From: Microvelia longipes
Taxonomy: Eukaryota; Arthropoda; Insecta; Hemiptera; Veliidae
Direction of reading: 5' to 3'
Length of the DNA stretch: 64,000 bases
NCBI GenBank assembly: GCA_018340805.1
Contig: JACMZG010001913.1
Span: 13,582,714-13,646,713 of the forward strand
Shown: positions 47,091-57,462 of the stretch, piece after piece
How positions within the stretch are numbered: position 1 is the first letter of the stretch
How the letters are laid out: each line of letters begins with the position of its first letter
Program-made: the position numbers and the translations under genes
Notes under the pieces: generated by a model
Seen by the model: only the letters and a program-made list of their open reading frames with translations
Databases searched by the model: none
Told to the model about the DNA's origin: nothing

Positions 47091-47526
47091 CTCCACCAGC
47101 TAATAAGTCTAAGGCTTTAAGATGCCTCTTCTTAAGTCCATACCTGTTAAAGGCTGCAGGCTATTTAGGTTTTATTTTTACTATTAAATTTTCTTTTTCT
47201 TTTTTTTTCCTGCTCTTTCAAGCTCCCTACCTTACTTTTTCATTTTGTTAATAATATTATTATTTGAGTTATCTATTTTTTTTAACTATTATTATATTTT
47301 ATACATCTTATTATTATTATTATTATTAGGTTTCTTTAAAATTTATTTATATTTATTTACCACTATGTTTACTAATTTTAATTACTCCCGCCTGAGTGTG
47401 ATCACTGGATTGTTTCTCTGCAAAGCCTCTCAAGCCACTGAAACTATTACTCTACTATTACTATTAACTCTAATACTTGTAGCAATCATAATTGTTGTTG
47501 GATAATTCTATAAAATGTGTTAAAAA
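47091..47526. other. LINE 3' flank and intron sequence
   Basis: TATTGTAACCTCCACCAGCT and AAGGCTTTAAGATGCCTCTT probably belong to the 3' UTR of the Jockey-like element. The open frame at 47245-47505 is leucine/isoleucine-rich and AT-biased with no domain, so I do not call it a gene. Confidence 0.4.
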
Positions 47527-47895
47527 TGCTATTTAAACAATAAACTTGTAGCTAAACTATGTGTTTTAACTTATTTTACTTACGGAATCAACTCATTGTT
47601 ATTTTGTTTTTTGCTATTTAAACAATAAACTTGTAGCTACACTATGTGTTTTAACTTATTTTACTTACGAAATCAACTCATTGTTATTTTGTTTATGCTA
47701 TTTATACAATACACTTGTAGCAACACTATGTGTTTTAACTTATTTTACTTACGGAATCAATTTATTGTTTATGCTATCTTAACAATAAACTTGCTACACT
47801 ATGTGTTTTAACTTATTTTACTAACGGAATCAACTTATTGTTATTTTGTTTTTTGCTATCTAAACAATAAACTTGTAGCTGCACTGTGTGTTTTA
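47527..47895. repeat. 85-bp minisatellite, about 4.5 copies
   Basis: The unit contains ACTATGTGTTTTAACTTATT, TTACTTACGGAATCAACTCA, TTGTTATTTTG and CTATTTAAACAATAAACTTG. The fourth copy is shortened. Confidence 0.88.
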
Positions 47896-48934
47896 TGGAA
47901 TTGATTATTTTCTTCCTCCATAGGACCGTAACTTGTATAAAAAGGGTCGTATAGTTCAAGATGAAAGAAAGTAAAAGAAAGAAAAATAAGTTTTCTTATG
48001 GGTTTTCATTTTTAGGGTTAAGTGCAACTATCAACACACTCAACCATATAATGATATATTAATGTTACATTGTTGTTCCTTCTCTTTCTCGTTTTGTGTG
48101 AAAGTTTAGAAATAATAAATATAATACTAATAAGAAAACAAAAACATGTTTCCCTTTCACACTATGGTAAAAATGTTTTTACTAAAAATAAAAATAGATT
48201 TTTTTTGTAATCATATGCCATTCTTGGTCTTAGTATAACTGTGTTAATTATTATTGTTTAGTCGCTTTTCCTCTGTATTTATTTATTTTTATTTAAATAT
48301 TCATTAGTTTTATATTTATTTGTAAGTAATATAAAATGAATTTATGCAATATTTAAGCAGACGTGATTCGTATAAAAATATTTTGTGACGTCGCTTAGCG
48401 AATTTCCTTTGAAAAAAATTCGCTGATGCGAATCTCGGACCATGGCCAAAAGTTTGTTTCAATTTATGTATATTTTTAGCGAATTTTAGAAGTAAAAATA
48501 AGCTTATGAAGTTGGGGAAACATAAAAATTCAAGGTTAAATTTTTTCGCTGGGAATAAAGTCTGTAAATAAATGTTTTTTTCAAGAAAAACATTTATGTT
48601 TTATTCGGGCGCTTAATTGGATAAAACTGTTCCGAAGTCGATACGACTACTGAAAATTAACTAAAGTGTCGAAAAAAAGGAAAACTATTTTGGTCTTTTA
48701 AAGGACTGTTTTTGTTTTTTAGATTAAGAATCTAGTAAAACCAGTTTATGCAACTTAAAAAAACCAACTAACCTGGTAAAATAACCAGAAAACACTTCAA
48801 AACATTGTTCAAAACAATGAAAATTATTATTTAAAATCGTAAGAATTTGAAATATAGTACTGAGAGCGTACACCTTAAGTACTGAGAGTTATTAATAAAA
48901 GTTAAGTTATTAAATAAATTAATTAATAAATCTA
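47896..48934. other. Intron 2 sequence with one repeat remnant
   Basis: The block TTAGCGAATTTCCTTTGAAA ... ATTCGCTGATGCGAATCTCG lies at 48399-48450. Nothing else is recognised. Confidence 0.45.
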
Positions 48935-49010
48935 CTTCTTCCATGGTAGTCGAGAGGTTAAGGTGGCGGACTACAAATCAAGACACCCGGCTGCGAGTCT
49001 TGAAAGGAAC
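48935..49010 (+). repeat. tRNA-Ser-like SINE head, decayed
   Basis: ATGGTAGTCGAGAGGTTAAG then GTGGCGGACTACAAATCAAG resembles the D-arm to anticodon part of tRNA-Ser. The B-box region (GCTGCGAGTCTTG) is mutated. It is more likely a SINE head than a functional tRNA because no acceptor stem pairs. Confidence 0.5.
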
Positions 49011-49119
49011 GAAACAATTAAGTAATACTTCTTATGTTCACTGTATATTACTTGTGTTTAATTGTAGTACTGCTGCTCATGAGCAGGACATGTGAGCAAG
49101 ATATAAATTGTAAATCAGA

Positions 49120-49215
49120 AAAGCACGCATTTCAAAGGAAATTCGCCAGGCTTAAGGATTACGCACCAGGCCTCGCGAGAATTTATTTCAAATACGGCCG
49201 CTTCGGTTTCTCGGG
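49120..49215 (-). repeat. SINE S3 head, reverse orientation
   Basis: On the minus strand: GCGAGGCCTGGTGCGTAATC, then GGCGAATTTCCTTTGAAATG CGTGC. This is the same order as the heads at 43836 and 44030. The overlapping frame at 49034-49237 is not a gene. Confidence 0.55.
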
Positions 49216-49379
49216 CCACACCGTCTCAAAATGTTAAAACTTTTAGACGTTATAAGGTTGGGTTAATGGCTTCATAGATTAACCTCAACATGGGCTTTGT
49301 GATCTCCTTAAAATCTCGCCACATATCAAGTTTAGTTTTAGTTTTTTTAAAAAACACCTGTACTTCAAGCTCAATAGGT

Positions 49380-49765
49380 TATTATTTTCAAAGGAAAAAT
49401 TATTAAATAAAAAAGCTTATTTTTCCTTTGGAAATCAAGTTAAAATAAATAAATGGAAATTAAGTAAAAAAGCTTATTTTTCCTTTGGAAATCAAGTAAG
49501 AAAATGAATGGAAATTAAGTAAAGAAGGCTTATTTTTCCTTTGGAAATCAAGTAAAAATAAATAAATGGAAATTAAGTAAAAACAAGCTTATTTTTCCTT
49601 TAGAAATCAATTAAAAAAATAAATGGAAATTAAGTAAAAAAAGCTTATTTTTCCTTTGGAAATCAAGTAAACAAAATAAATGGAAATTAAGTAAAAAAAA
49701 TAAATGGAAATTAAGTAAAAAAAAAATGAATGGAAATTAAGTAAAAAAAGCTTATTTTTTCTTTT
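49380..49765. repeat. ~57-bp minisatellite with TTTTTCCTTTGGAAA
   Basis: Six to seven copies of a unit with AAATGGAAATTAAGTAAAAA and AGCTTATTTTTCCTTTGGAA. Later copies lose the second half. Each unit contains a short TTCCTTTGGAA palindrome, the same one found in the GCGAATTTCCTTTGG repeats, suggesting a common source. Confidence 0.88.
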
Positions 49766-50564
49766 GGAAATTCACTAAAACACGGTATGAGTGTGCGTTC
49801 CCTGGGATCAGGAGGCCAACCGGAATCGATTACTCCCCCACCCATTCGAACAACCTCATAATCTTAATTTTCTAATGAAAATTCGCTAAAAAGCAACAGT
49901 TCTTTATAAAATGTAATGTGCTTCATACATTTTCATATTTGTTTGTTACACTCTTTTTAATTTTTTTTTTTCATTAAATGTATTTGATATAAAAAATGTA
50001 TGAAACCACTAAATAAACCCCTGAAGAGTTAATGTATTATTTTTAAAAGTATAATAAATATAAAGCGAATAAAATACATAGAGGGATATAATAAAACCAT
50101 CAACATTAAATTTTGTGCCAAACACTTAATAATTTTGTTTTGCATCCCTCCTCCCCCTGCCCTTTTGGTCGACTTCTATCTCAGTCTGAGTTGATTTTCC
50201 ATCTTTTTTATTTCTCTTCTATTCTTTAATCTTTAAAAGAGTTTATTTTTATAGTTTAGTGTCAAAAATGTTTTTTAGGGATAAATAGAAGATATTAATT
50301 ACTAATTACTTAATTTCATTGATTAAATAACTGTGTCCCGTTTTTTAAATTTACAAATTAGGCCGGAATTTACAGCAAATTTTAGAGACCATTAAAATTG
50401 TAATTACATTAAAATGGGCATGACTTTCAATGTACCAATTCCATCTGAATACTATTATTTGCCATGATTTAAACAAATTTTGTTTTTTCACTAATACACT
50501 TAAAAATTCGCTTATATCTTGGTAGTATGCCATTTATATAAACTAGTAATATGACGATTTGTCA
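49766..50564. other. Intron 2 sequence, nothing recognised
   Basis: AT-rich DNA with no gene. TTCACTAAAACACGG at about 49770 is another scrap of the preceding repeat. Confidence 0.45.
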
Positions 50565-50968
50565 TGGGACAACCATGTGGCCCCGTAGCTGCCACATGGT
50601 AGTTGTTCGCCCTATATGAAGGCGTTGAACCGCACAGCAGCCTATAGCGCTGGCGTGGCGTAGCGGCTACATGGTAGTTGTTCGCCCCACATGGACGCGT
50701 TGAACCGCACACCAGCCTCTAGCGCTGGCGTGGCGTAGCGGCTACATAGTTGTTTTTCGCCCCGCATGAAGGCTTGGGGCCGCACAGCGGCCTTTAGTGC
50801 TGGCGTGGCATAGTGGCCACATGGTCACCCCGCGTCTCTAGCGCTGGAAAAGTTCCGAGGTACCTCGTACCCAAATCGAGGCTTGGGACCGCACAGCTTT
50901 AGTGCTGGCGTGACGTAGTGGTCACATGGTCACCCCACGTTTCTAGCGCTGGCGTGGCGTAGCGGCCT
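50565..50968. repeat. GC-rich 75-bp satellite, about 4-5 units
   Basis: The unit starts near CGCACAGCAGCCT and contains TAGCGCTGGCGTGGCGTAGC, GGCTACATGGTAGTTGTTCG and CCCCACATG. Starts near 50631, 50706 and 50781 are spaced 75 bases. The third unit is interrupted near 50850-50880 by AAAAGTTCCGAGGTACCTCG TACCC, which is the terminal sequence of family D (compare 55264-55290). GC content is far above the surroundings. The minus-strand frame (50512-50712) follows from the repeat. Confidence 0.88.
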
Positions 50969-51540
50969 CTTTTTTACTTTTCCTCACCTACTACCGTAGG
51001 TATAAGGAAAATTACTGCGTTCACCATATAAATCCAAAACGTATAGATTTGCATTTAAACCTAACACACTCTGTGTCTTTGTGTGAGTATGTGTTTGAGT
51101 GTGCGTCTGTGTGTGAGTATGTATTTGAGTCTGTGTCTGTTTAAGTATTTGAGTGTGCGTCTGTGTCCGTTTGTGTATTTGAGTGTGTGTCTGTGTCACG
51201 CATGACTCCCGCTGTGTTTATGCTAGAGAGTTGACACTTCTGCACAAAAATCAGAACATAAGTCTGTTTGTGCTGCTCGGAAGATGATATTTTTCGACTA
51301 GTTGAAATTTTGTACAAAAATCAGTCTACCGCTGTAGTTGGGCTATTAGGAAAATATTTTTATTACGATTAACCTGCAATAATGACTCAGCAGAAATGTC
51401 GAAAAATCACAAAACCCGGAAAAATAATCTGATCAAATTCAGATTTGGCACGCATGTGACTATGTATAATACTAACATAATTGCCATGTTTCATCTCATT
51501 ATCAGAAATATTTAAATTTTTATTGAATGTAATAAGTCAT
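50969..51540 (+). repeat. Family D fragment with (GT)n
   Basis: Head TTTTTACTTTTCCTCACC, TACCGTAGGTATAAGGAAAA, then a GTGT-rich stretch (51059-51200) in place of the TGTCTGTCTG tract, CTAGAGAGTTGACACTTC, AGTTGAAATTTTGTACAAAA, ATTAACCTGCAATAATGACT and GATTTGGCACGCATGTGACT. The GT microsatellite probably grew from the element's own TGTCTG segment. Confidence 0.7.
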
Positions 51541-51551
51541 AGGGCCCTAGT

Positions 51552-51875
51552 CATAGAGATATATTACTAGAGGGGCCCTATTGGTTGAATTATTTTGAAA
51601 CATCGAAAAAGTAACCGTACCACATTCGATTATAATTTTCATCAAATAAACAACAAAAAAAAAACAGTAAGTTATATAGTAGAATGTTTAAAATACAAAT
51701 CAAAACACAAACAATCTGCGGGAAGCCCAAAACAATTGATTAATTTTAACTTTAACTCCCTCTTGGAGAAGGTTTCAATGAGGTTACGCAGAGCCCCTGA
51801 GAGCCCCACTAAAAATGTTTCAGGCCTCTCAATGTATTAAGATAGGCTATGCTCCCTCTAGTATATATCTCTATG
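51552..51875. mobile_element. 324-bp MITE with 8-bp target duplication (hAT-like)
   Basis: Terminal inverted repeats CATAGAGATATA(T)TACTAG AGGG and the complement CCCTCTAGTATATATCTCTATG. The flanking 8-base duplication GCCCTAGT is at 51544-51551 and 51876-51883. Eight-base duplications are typical of hAT transposons. The frame at 51595-51840 has no transposase motif. Confidence 0.85.
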
Positions 51876-51883
51876 GCCCTAGT

Positions 51884-52396
51884 AATAATATCTCTATGCA
51901 AAGTAGAACTAATAAAGATCAAGTACAATAATTCTAAATAATAACTTAAAATCTAAATAAAGATATAATATTCTTACGGGATATTTAGTTTGTGTAGGTT
52001 GGCCATCCTTCTAAATCAACATGATTTGCAATTTTTCGTTTCGGTTTTGTGTTCTACTTAGTACTTGAATATTTTTAAAACATGAACTATTCTTTCCTTA
52101 TTTTGTGTGCGTTAATTTATAATTATAATTGCTCTGACAGTGTACTGCAGAATTAGTGTTTATATTAAACGAGGCAAATGCGGCCAGGAACAACAGATCA
52201 TAAGCAGTGTTTAAACGACTTAAATTTTAGCTGGATAGTAAGTTTATTTTACTAATAAAGTTTCGGAAATAGACAACACACTATCAAGTTTTAACCTACA
52301 AACTATCTGTGTCGATATGAGTGTTCAACACCGAATTGAACCCCCGTCTACACGGTGTAAAATCGGTGTCGAGGATCTAAGTTTCGTTTCCATGAT
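51884..52396. other. Intron 2 sequence, nothing recognised
   Basis: No gene or repeat recognised. Confidence 0.45.
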
Positions 52397-52645
52397 TTTT
52401 GTTGAATCATAAAACTAAGAAGCATTGAGCGTGGTCAATGCAGTATGGGTGACCGCTGAGAATGATACGGATGTATTTACTATCTGAAGACAAGTGAAAC
52501 GAGTCCGAAGGCATGTTGCAGTATAAATTTGGCAAACTGTATTTCTGAGGATGAACAAAGCAAGTCCGAAGCAGAGAGGATGAGCGTAGCGAATCCAATG
52601 TAATGAGGAAAAGTTCTGAGGTACCCCGTACCCGATTTTTTTGTA
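52397..52645 (+). repeat. Family D 3' part with 5S-like block
   Basis: 5S-like block at 52405-52461 (CATAAAACTAAGAAGCATTG, AGCGTGGTCAATGCAGTATG, GGTGACCGCTGAGAATG). It is followed by two GAGGAYGARCRAAGCRARTCYGAAG modules (52486 and 52545) and the terminus GAAAAGTTCTGAGGTACCCC GTACCCGATTTTT. Confidence 0.75.
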
Positions 52646-52908
52646 CTTCTTTTACTCTGTTTTCCACCACTATTAAAATAAATGCTTTGTTGACACAAAA
52701 GATTTTTTGCGAGTTAAGTTCTATCGGCGGCCAGATAAGTTAGAGGTAACGAAATGGAGTGGGACTTGACATGACCGATGGACCAGTTTTCAGATGTTTT
52801 TAATGCATTTTGTTTCCTGGATTTCTTGGCGTTTCTCGAAATATTTTATTGTTTATGTTAAAACTATTCATATATTTGGTTATGTTTTGAAAAACTCGGT
52901 GATATCAA
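52646..52908. other. Intron 2 sequence
   Basis: Nothing recognised. Confidence 0.4.
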
Positions 52909-53355
52909 ATAATATATGAATATATAGTTGTTTAAAAGGTCTGGTAAATGTTTTTCCAAAACAATCCTTTCATATTAAAAAGAGGATGGGCCAAAATAAA
53001 ATATAATAATAATAATACCCGTTTAGAGCCTTGCGGCCCATCAGGGATAACCCCTGCGGGAACAACCTCCAGTGGTTGTGGCAACCGTAAGGCTCAAAGT
53101 GTAATCTAAAGTTGGCGATAAGTTATTTGAACAATAATCTTATATTAACTGAGAGCGTAACCTGGGATGCGAACCCGAGACCTCCGTGGTGTCAAAGGTT
53201 AGTTTAATAACTGACGCCTTAACGACCTCGACCACAGAGACGGCTAAAATAAATATAATATATGAATATATAGTTGTTTAAAAGGTCTGGGAAATGTTTT
53301 TCCAAAACAATCCTTTCATATATTTTAAAAAGAGGATGGGCCAAAATAAAATAAA
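52909..53355. repeat. ~93-bp tandem duplication split by a SINE
   Basis: 52909-52999 (AATATATGAATATATAGTTG, TTTAAAAGGTCTGG, ATCCTTTCATA, AAAAAGAGGATGGGCCAAAA) recurs at about 53257-53355. The SINE at 53009-53247 sits exactly at the junction, flanked by AAAATAAA(A)TATAAT. Confidence 0.8.
53009..53247 (-). mobile_element. tRNA-derived SINE, family S1 (second copy)
   Basis: On the minus strand: GCCGTCTCTGTGGTCGAGGT, GTTAAGGCG (box A-like), box B GGTTCGCATCC, core TTATCGCCAACTTTAGATTA, GGTTGTTCCCGCAGGGGTTA, GATGGGCCGCAAGGC, and an (ATT)n tail. It matches the copy at 40864-41097. The ~14-base target duplication AAAATAAATATAAT fits retroposition. Confidence 0.85.
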
Positions 53356-54183
53356 GGGTTTAATAAAAAGTTTTCTAAAATACATATTGGCAGGGGTTTA
53401 GAAAAAAAATAGGGGCTAGAATCATATTTTGATAGAGGGGTCGAGAAGGGTGGAGAGATGATTGGTAGATGGGATGGAGAGATCCCATGGGGTGGATGTA
53501 ATGCTTTTAAGATTTAAACAACCCTTAAAATTTTTAAATAACTTTTGGGTCATAATATATTGTTTTGTAAAAATTGTTTTTATTAATTTTTCTGTAAGTT
53601 AATAGTTTTATATTATATATTTGGTTATGTTCTATACAATAGCAAAAACCTCTACTATAGCTCTTTATTTTATCCAACCATTTTTATTATTTTGTGTTAA
53701 AAAACTTAGTTTTACCAGTTATTTTTTAAAATCTGTTATTTAGTTTTTTTGGATTATGTCACATAACAATTTAAAAGATTCGCAAATGTTTAATTTATAA
53801 GATGTCTCATTTTATATTTAAAGTGATATTAAAATTCTCGATTTCATTTTATGAATCCCTTATTCTTGATATATATAACTTCATAACGTGAGCACATCTA
53901 TTTATATTTTTAAATGATAATAATACTGATGTATGTATTATTAAAACTTATAAAAATGAAAGACAAAATGCATGCCTTAAAACTATATTGTAATTTTATG
54001 AAATATGTTTGACGTTTTCTTAACCAGTTTTGCTTGAATACATTAGAATGATACATTACTTATATACATTACAAGAAATACATTACTTAAATACATTAGA
54101 ATGATACATTACAAGAAATACATTACTTGTATGGTAATGTATTTTGCAGCAAATACTTAGTAATTATATTTATGGTTTTACGA
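53356..54183. other. Intron 2 sequence with a short tandem
   Basis: 54030-54135 has three imperfect copies of ATACATTAGAATGATACATT ACTT. Otherwise unrecognised. Confidence 0.5.
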
Positions 54184-55294
54184 GTAAAAAACGGGTTCGG
54201 AGTATCTCGTAATTTTTTAACAACATTGGATTCGCTATGCTTATCTTCATTATGTTGGACTCGCTTCCCTCGTCCTCAGATTGTTACAACATCCGTTTTA
54301 TTCCCAGTGGTCACTCATCCAGATACTGACCTCGCTCGATGCTGCTAAACTTTTATCATCCAACAAAACCAGCCACACATACTTGACGTATTGAAACGAA
54401 ATTTATGCTTATTTAATACGAAAAGGGATTAAATAATTTTACCAAATTTTAATTCAATTGTATATTTTTGCATTTTTTAAAAAATGTTTTCATGTTATAT
54501 GATAAAAATTGAACTAATGCTGATAGTGACATGAAACTTAGAACCAATGTTGGCCTTATATATGACTACATGCGTGCCATATCTAAAATCGATTAAAACC
54601 TTTTTCCGCGTTTTATGGACTTTTGAAATTTCCCTTTCCCTTTTGAATTTTCATATAGAAGTTCTTTCTCGTATATCACTACGAGACCTAAAGATTGATT
54701 TTAGACCAACTAGACCATGTTTCAACTCTCTAGCATAAATACGCAGGGAGCTACAATGATATAGACACCCAAATACATACATACAGACAGACAACTTTGT
54801 TAAAACCACTCGGGAGGTTTCAGCAGAAATGTCGAAAAATCATAAAACCCGGAAAAATAATCCGATCAAATTGAGATTTGGCACGCATGTGACTATGTAT
54901 TAGGCTACTATATGTGCTAAGTTTCATCCCATCATCAGCATTAGTTCAATTTTTATTGAATGACTTGTGTATGTTTTTTTAAAAAATTGGAAAATGGTCG
55001 GATTGAGTTGAAATTCGGTACAAGTATATCAATGATTTTTGTTGGATCATAAAAATTAAGGAGCATTGAGCGTGGTCAGTGCTGTATGGGTGACCGCTGA
55101 GAATTATAGATTATTATAATGATGTATGCATTTACTATCTGAAGACGAGTGAAACGAGTCCGAAGGCATGCTGCAGTATAAATTTGGGGAACTGAATTAC
55201 TGAGGACGAGCGAAGCGAATCTGAAGCAGGGAGGATGAGCGTAGCGAATCCGATGTAATGAGGAAAAGTTCCGAGGTACCCCGTACCAGATTTT
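54184..55294. repeat. Family D fold-back copy with two 5S-like arms
   Basis: The left arm (54184-54370) is in reverse orientation and the right arm (55033-55294) forward. Each carries a 5S-like block (complement of 54304-54363: AAAAGTTTAGCAGCATCGAG, GAGGTCAGTATCTGG, GAGTGACCACTG; and 55045-55101) and ends in a terminus of the CGGRGTAYCYCG / CGAGGTACCCCG type. Between them lie the usual family D blocks in reverse (complement of 54720-54745: GCTAGAGAGTTGAAAC, with TAGCTCCCTGCGTATTTA). This suggests the full element is bounded by inverted 5S-containing arms and that single-orientation copies are deletion derivatives. Confidence 0.7.
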
Positions 55295-56088
55295 TCCCCT
55301 TGTCTTCATAGAAATGTTAATATCTCTTTAACCTGGTGTTTATTTCATGCTTCCTTCGCTTATGATAAGAGATTTGAATGAAAAGCTATCATATAGTTAT
55401 AATAAATCGATCACAAGCTATGAATATAAACTATATCATTTGATTCTACCGAGTTTTGCAACACATGAATAGTTGACACTATATAATCGCTATGTCTAGC
55501 ATTGCATTTTGCTTGTTACATTTCCTAGGTGTCTCTCGCACATTTATATTTTGTCAACTATTAATGATTTGCAAAACTAGGTAGTATTAAATTATATATG
55601 TTTTGCTTGCCAAGCATGATGGCGGTAAGAGAGCACCGCTTGTCTCAGGTAAATACTTCACATTTTATTCTTCGGAATTTTAATTGAAATTGAAAGAAAG
55701 AGTGTGTTTAGGCTCTGTTGGTGCCCTTATGAGTTTTAGACGTAACAAAACAGAGTGGGTCACTTGACATTACGTCGAGTCATGAATGATGATGAATGTC
55801 GAATGATGGAGCAGTTCCCAAATGTAGCATTGCATTTTGCCTGTTATATTTCCTTGGTGTCTCTCGCACAATTTTATTGGGTCATCTATTCAAGTTTTGC
55901 AAAACTTGGTAGTATCGAATGATATAAACATTGATTTATATTGTTATTTGTATCACCCAATATCTTTGATTTCTCCATAAACGATTCTATGTTGGAATTT
56001 CAGGATATAGTGTCATATATAATAATATATTCGGATGTAATGTATTTATTGGATGAGTAAAATTTAATGCTACAATTCTTTGTTTTAG
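55295..56088. repeat. Intron 2 end with a three-copy short repeat
   Basis: A ~45-base motif around GTCAACTATTAATGATTTGC AAAACTAGGTAGTAT occurs forward at 55554-55598 and 55882-55925 and reversed at 55433-55478. The longer block AGCATTGCATTTTGC ... GGTGTCTCTCGCACA is duplicated at 55498 and 55830. It is probably two copies of a small inverted element. No gene. Confidence 0.6.
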
Positions 56089-56224
56089 GCCAAAGAGCGG
56101 TTCGATGTTGCTGTATAGCAGGAAGAAAGTTCGGTACAGAAGAGACGGATACTGTTGGAAAAAGAGGAAGGATGGTAAAACCACCAGAGAGGATCATATG
56201 AAGCTCAAAGTACAGGGCACAGAG
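56089..56224 (+). CDS. CAMTA: CAMTA, CG-1 domain core exon 3
   Basis: Acceptor TTTGTTTTAG (to 56088) and donor GTAAAT (56225). The first G completes Arg with the previous exon's AG, then 45 codons follow: PKSGSMLLYSRKKVRYRRDG, YCWKKRKDGKTTREDHMKLK, VQGTE. This is the diagnostic core of the CG-1 domain, including the basic bipartite nuclear-localisation-like run (RKKVRYRRDGYCWKKRKDGK), conserved from plants to animals. Next is CIYGCYVHS in the following exon (phase 0). A palindromic MITE begins 38 bases after the donor. Confidence 0.96.
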
Positions 56225-56262
56225 GTAAATCTTTCATTGTATTGGTTATGGTTAAAGTTATA

Positions 56263-57460
56263 CAGGGTGTTTCATATTAAGTGTCCACCAGAAAAGGAGG
56301 TGATAGTACACCTCAAAAGGAACAAAAGAAGTCCTATAATATAAACCCCGATCTCCAACCGTTTTCCCACAAGGTCAAATTTAATATTTTTAAAAAATAA
56401 TTGACCTCACATCATAAAATTGTTAATAGGGTTTTAACTGTTCAAGCTAGAAAGGCGAAATTGGTCTCATTAGAAAGCCGAGTAAATGTCCTAAAGGACA
56501 AACTACTAACTATGTCAAATATTTTAGAACTACTGCCCAAAATTTTGCATGAAACATGATTTTTTGAAAAAAATGAATTTTATGGAATTTTTATAGTAGG
56601 GCATTAGAGGAAGTAAGAGATGGGCAAAAGTTCAGCCAAGAACGGAAAAAACTTGTCTAATGATTGCCCTTTAAGAAAATTTAAATATTTTTATACATTC
56701 AATAGTCAAAATTTTAAGTCATTTTTCCTAGAATTTGGAAAAACTTATATTTTTTGGCATTTTTGCATATGTCTACAATGTTAATTACATGGTACATAAA
56801 ATAATTAAAAATCTCTAAAGCAAGAGGAAAGGGTTGTTTTAGAGAAAAATGTGTAAGAATAAAATAGGTTAATTTTACCTTCTAGTATCTAAAAATCGTT
56901 TTATTAAATTACTTTCGAAAATAAAATATTTTGTTAAAATAACACATTATTTTCACTTTTATAGGACAAAAATGATCAGTTTTTGCAACTTCAAGCAACA
57001 ATAGCTTACATTTTTGACTATTAAATGTATAAAAATACTTAAATTTTCTTAAAGGGCAATCATTAGACAAGTTTTTTCCGTTCTTGGCTGAACTTTTGCC
57101 CATCTCTTACTTCCTCTAATGCCCTACTATAAAAATTCCATAAAATTCATTTTTTTCAAAAAATCATGTTTCATGCAAAATTTTGGGCAGTAGTTCTAAA
57201 ATATTTGACATAGTTAGTAGTTTGTCCTTTAGGACATTTACTCAGCTTTCTAATGAGACCAATTTCGCCTTTCTAGCTTGAACAGTAAAAACCCCATTAA
57301 CAATTTTATGATGTGTGGTCAAATATTTTTTTAAAATATTAAATTTGACATTGTGGGAAAACGGTTGGAGATTGGGGTTTATATAATAGGACGTCTTTTG
57401 TTCCTTTTGAGAAGTACTATCACCTCCTTTTCTGGTGGACACTTTATATGAAACACCCTG
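56263..57460. mobile_element. Palindromic TA-flanked MITE M1, copy C
   Basis: Complete, 1198 bases, with TA at 56261-56262 and 57461-57462. The ends are CAGGGTGTTTCATATTAAGT and the complement of ACTTTATATGAAACACCCTG. The arms pair over hundreds of bases (GAGATGGGCAAAAGTTCAGC near 56615 with GCTGAACTTTTGCCCATCTC near 57085). The arms share private changes (GGGCAAAA rather than GAGCAAAA, CTTGTCTAATGA) not found in copies A and B. That means the two arms of this copy have been homogenised together or descend from one folded source. Confidence 0.92.
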
Positions 57461-57462
57461 TA

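Noticed and set aside
47245..47505. Small membrane protein gene
   Set aside because: Hydrophobic composition is expected from T-rich DNA; no start context, conservation or domain visible.
48935..49010. A functional tRNA-Ser gene
   Set aside because: No pairing acceptor stem and a mutated T-arm; better explained as a SINE head.
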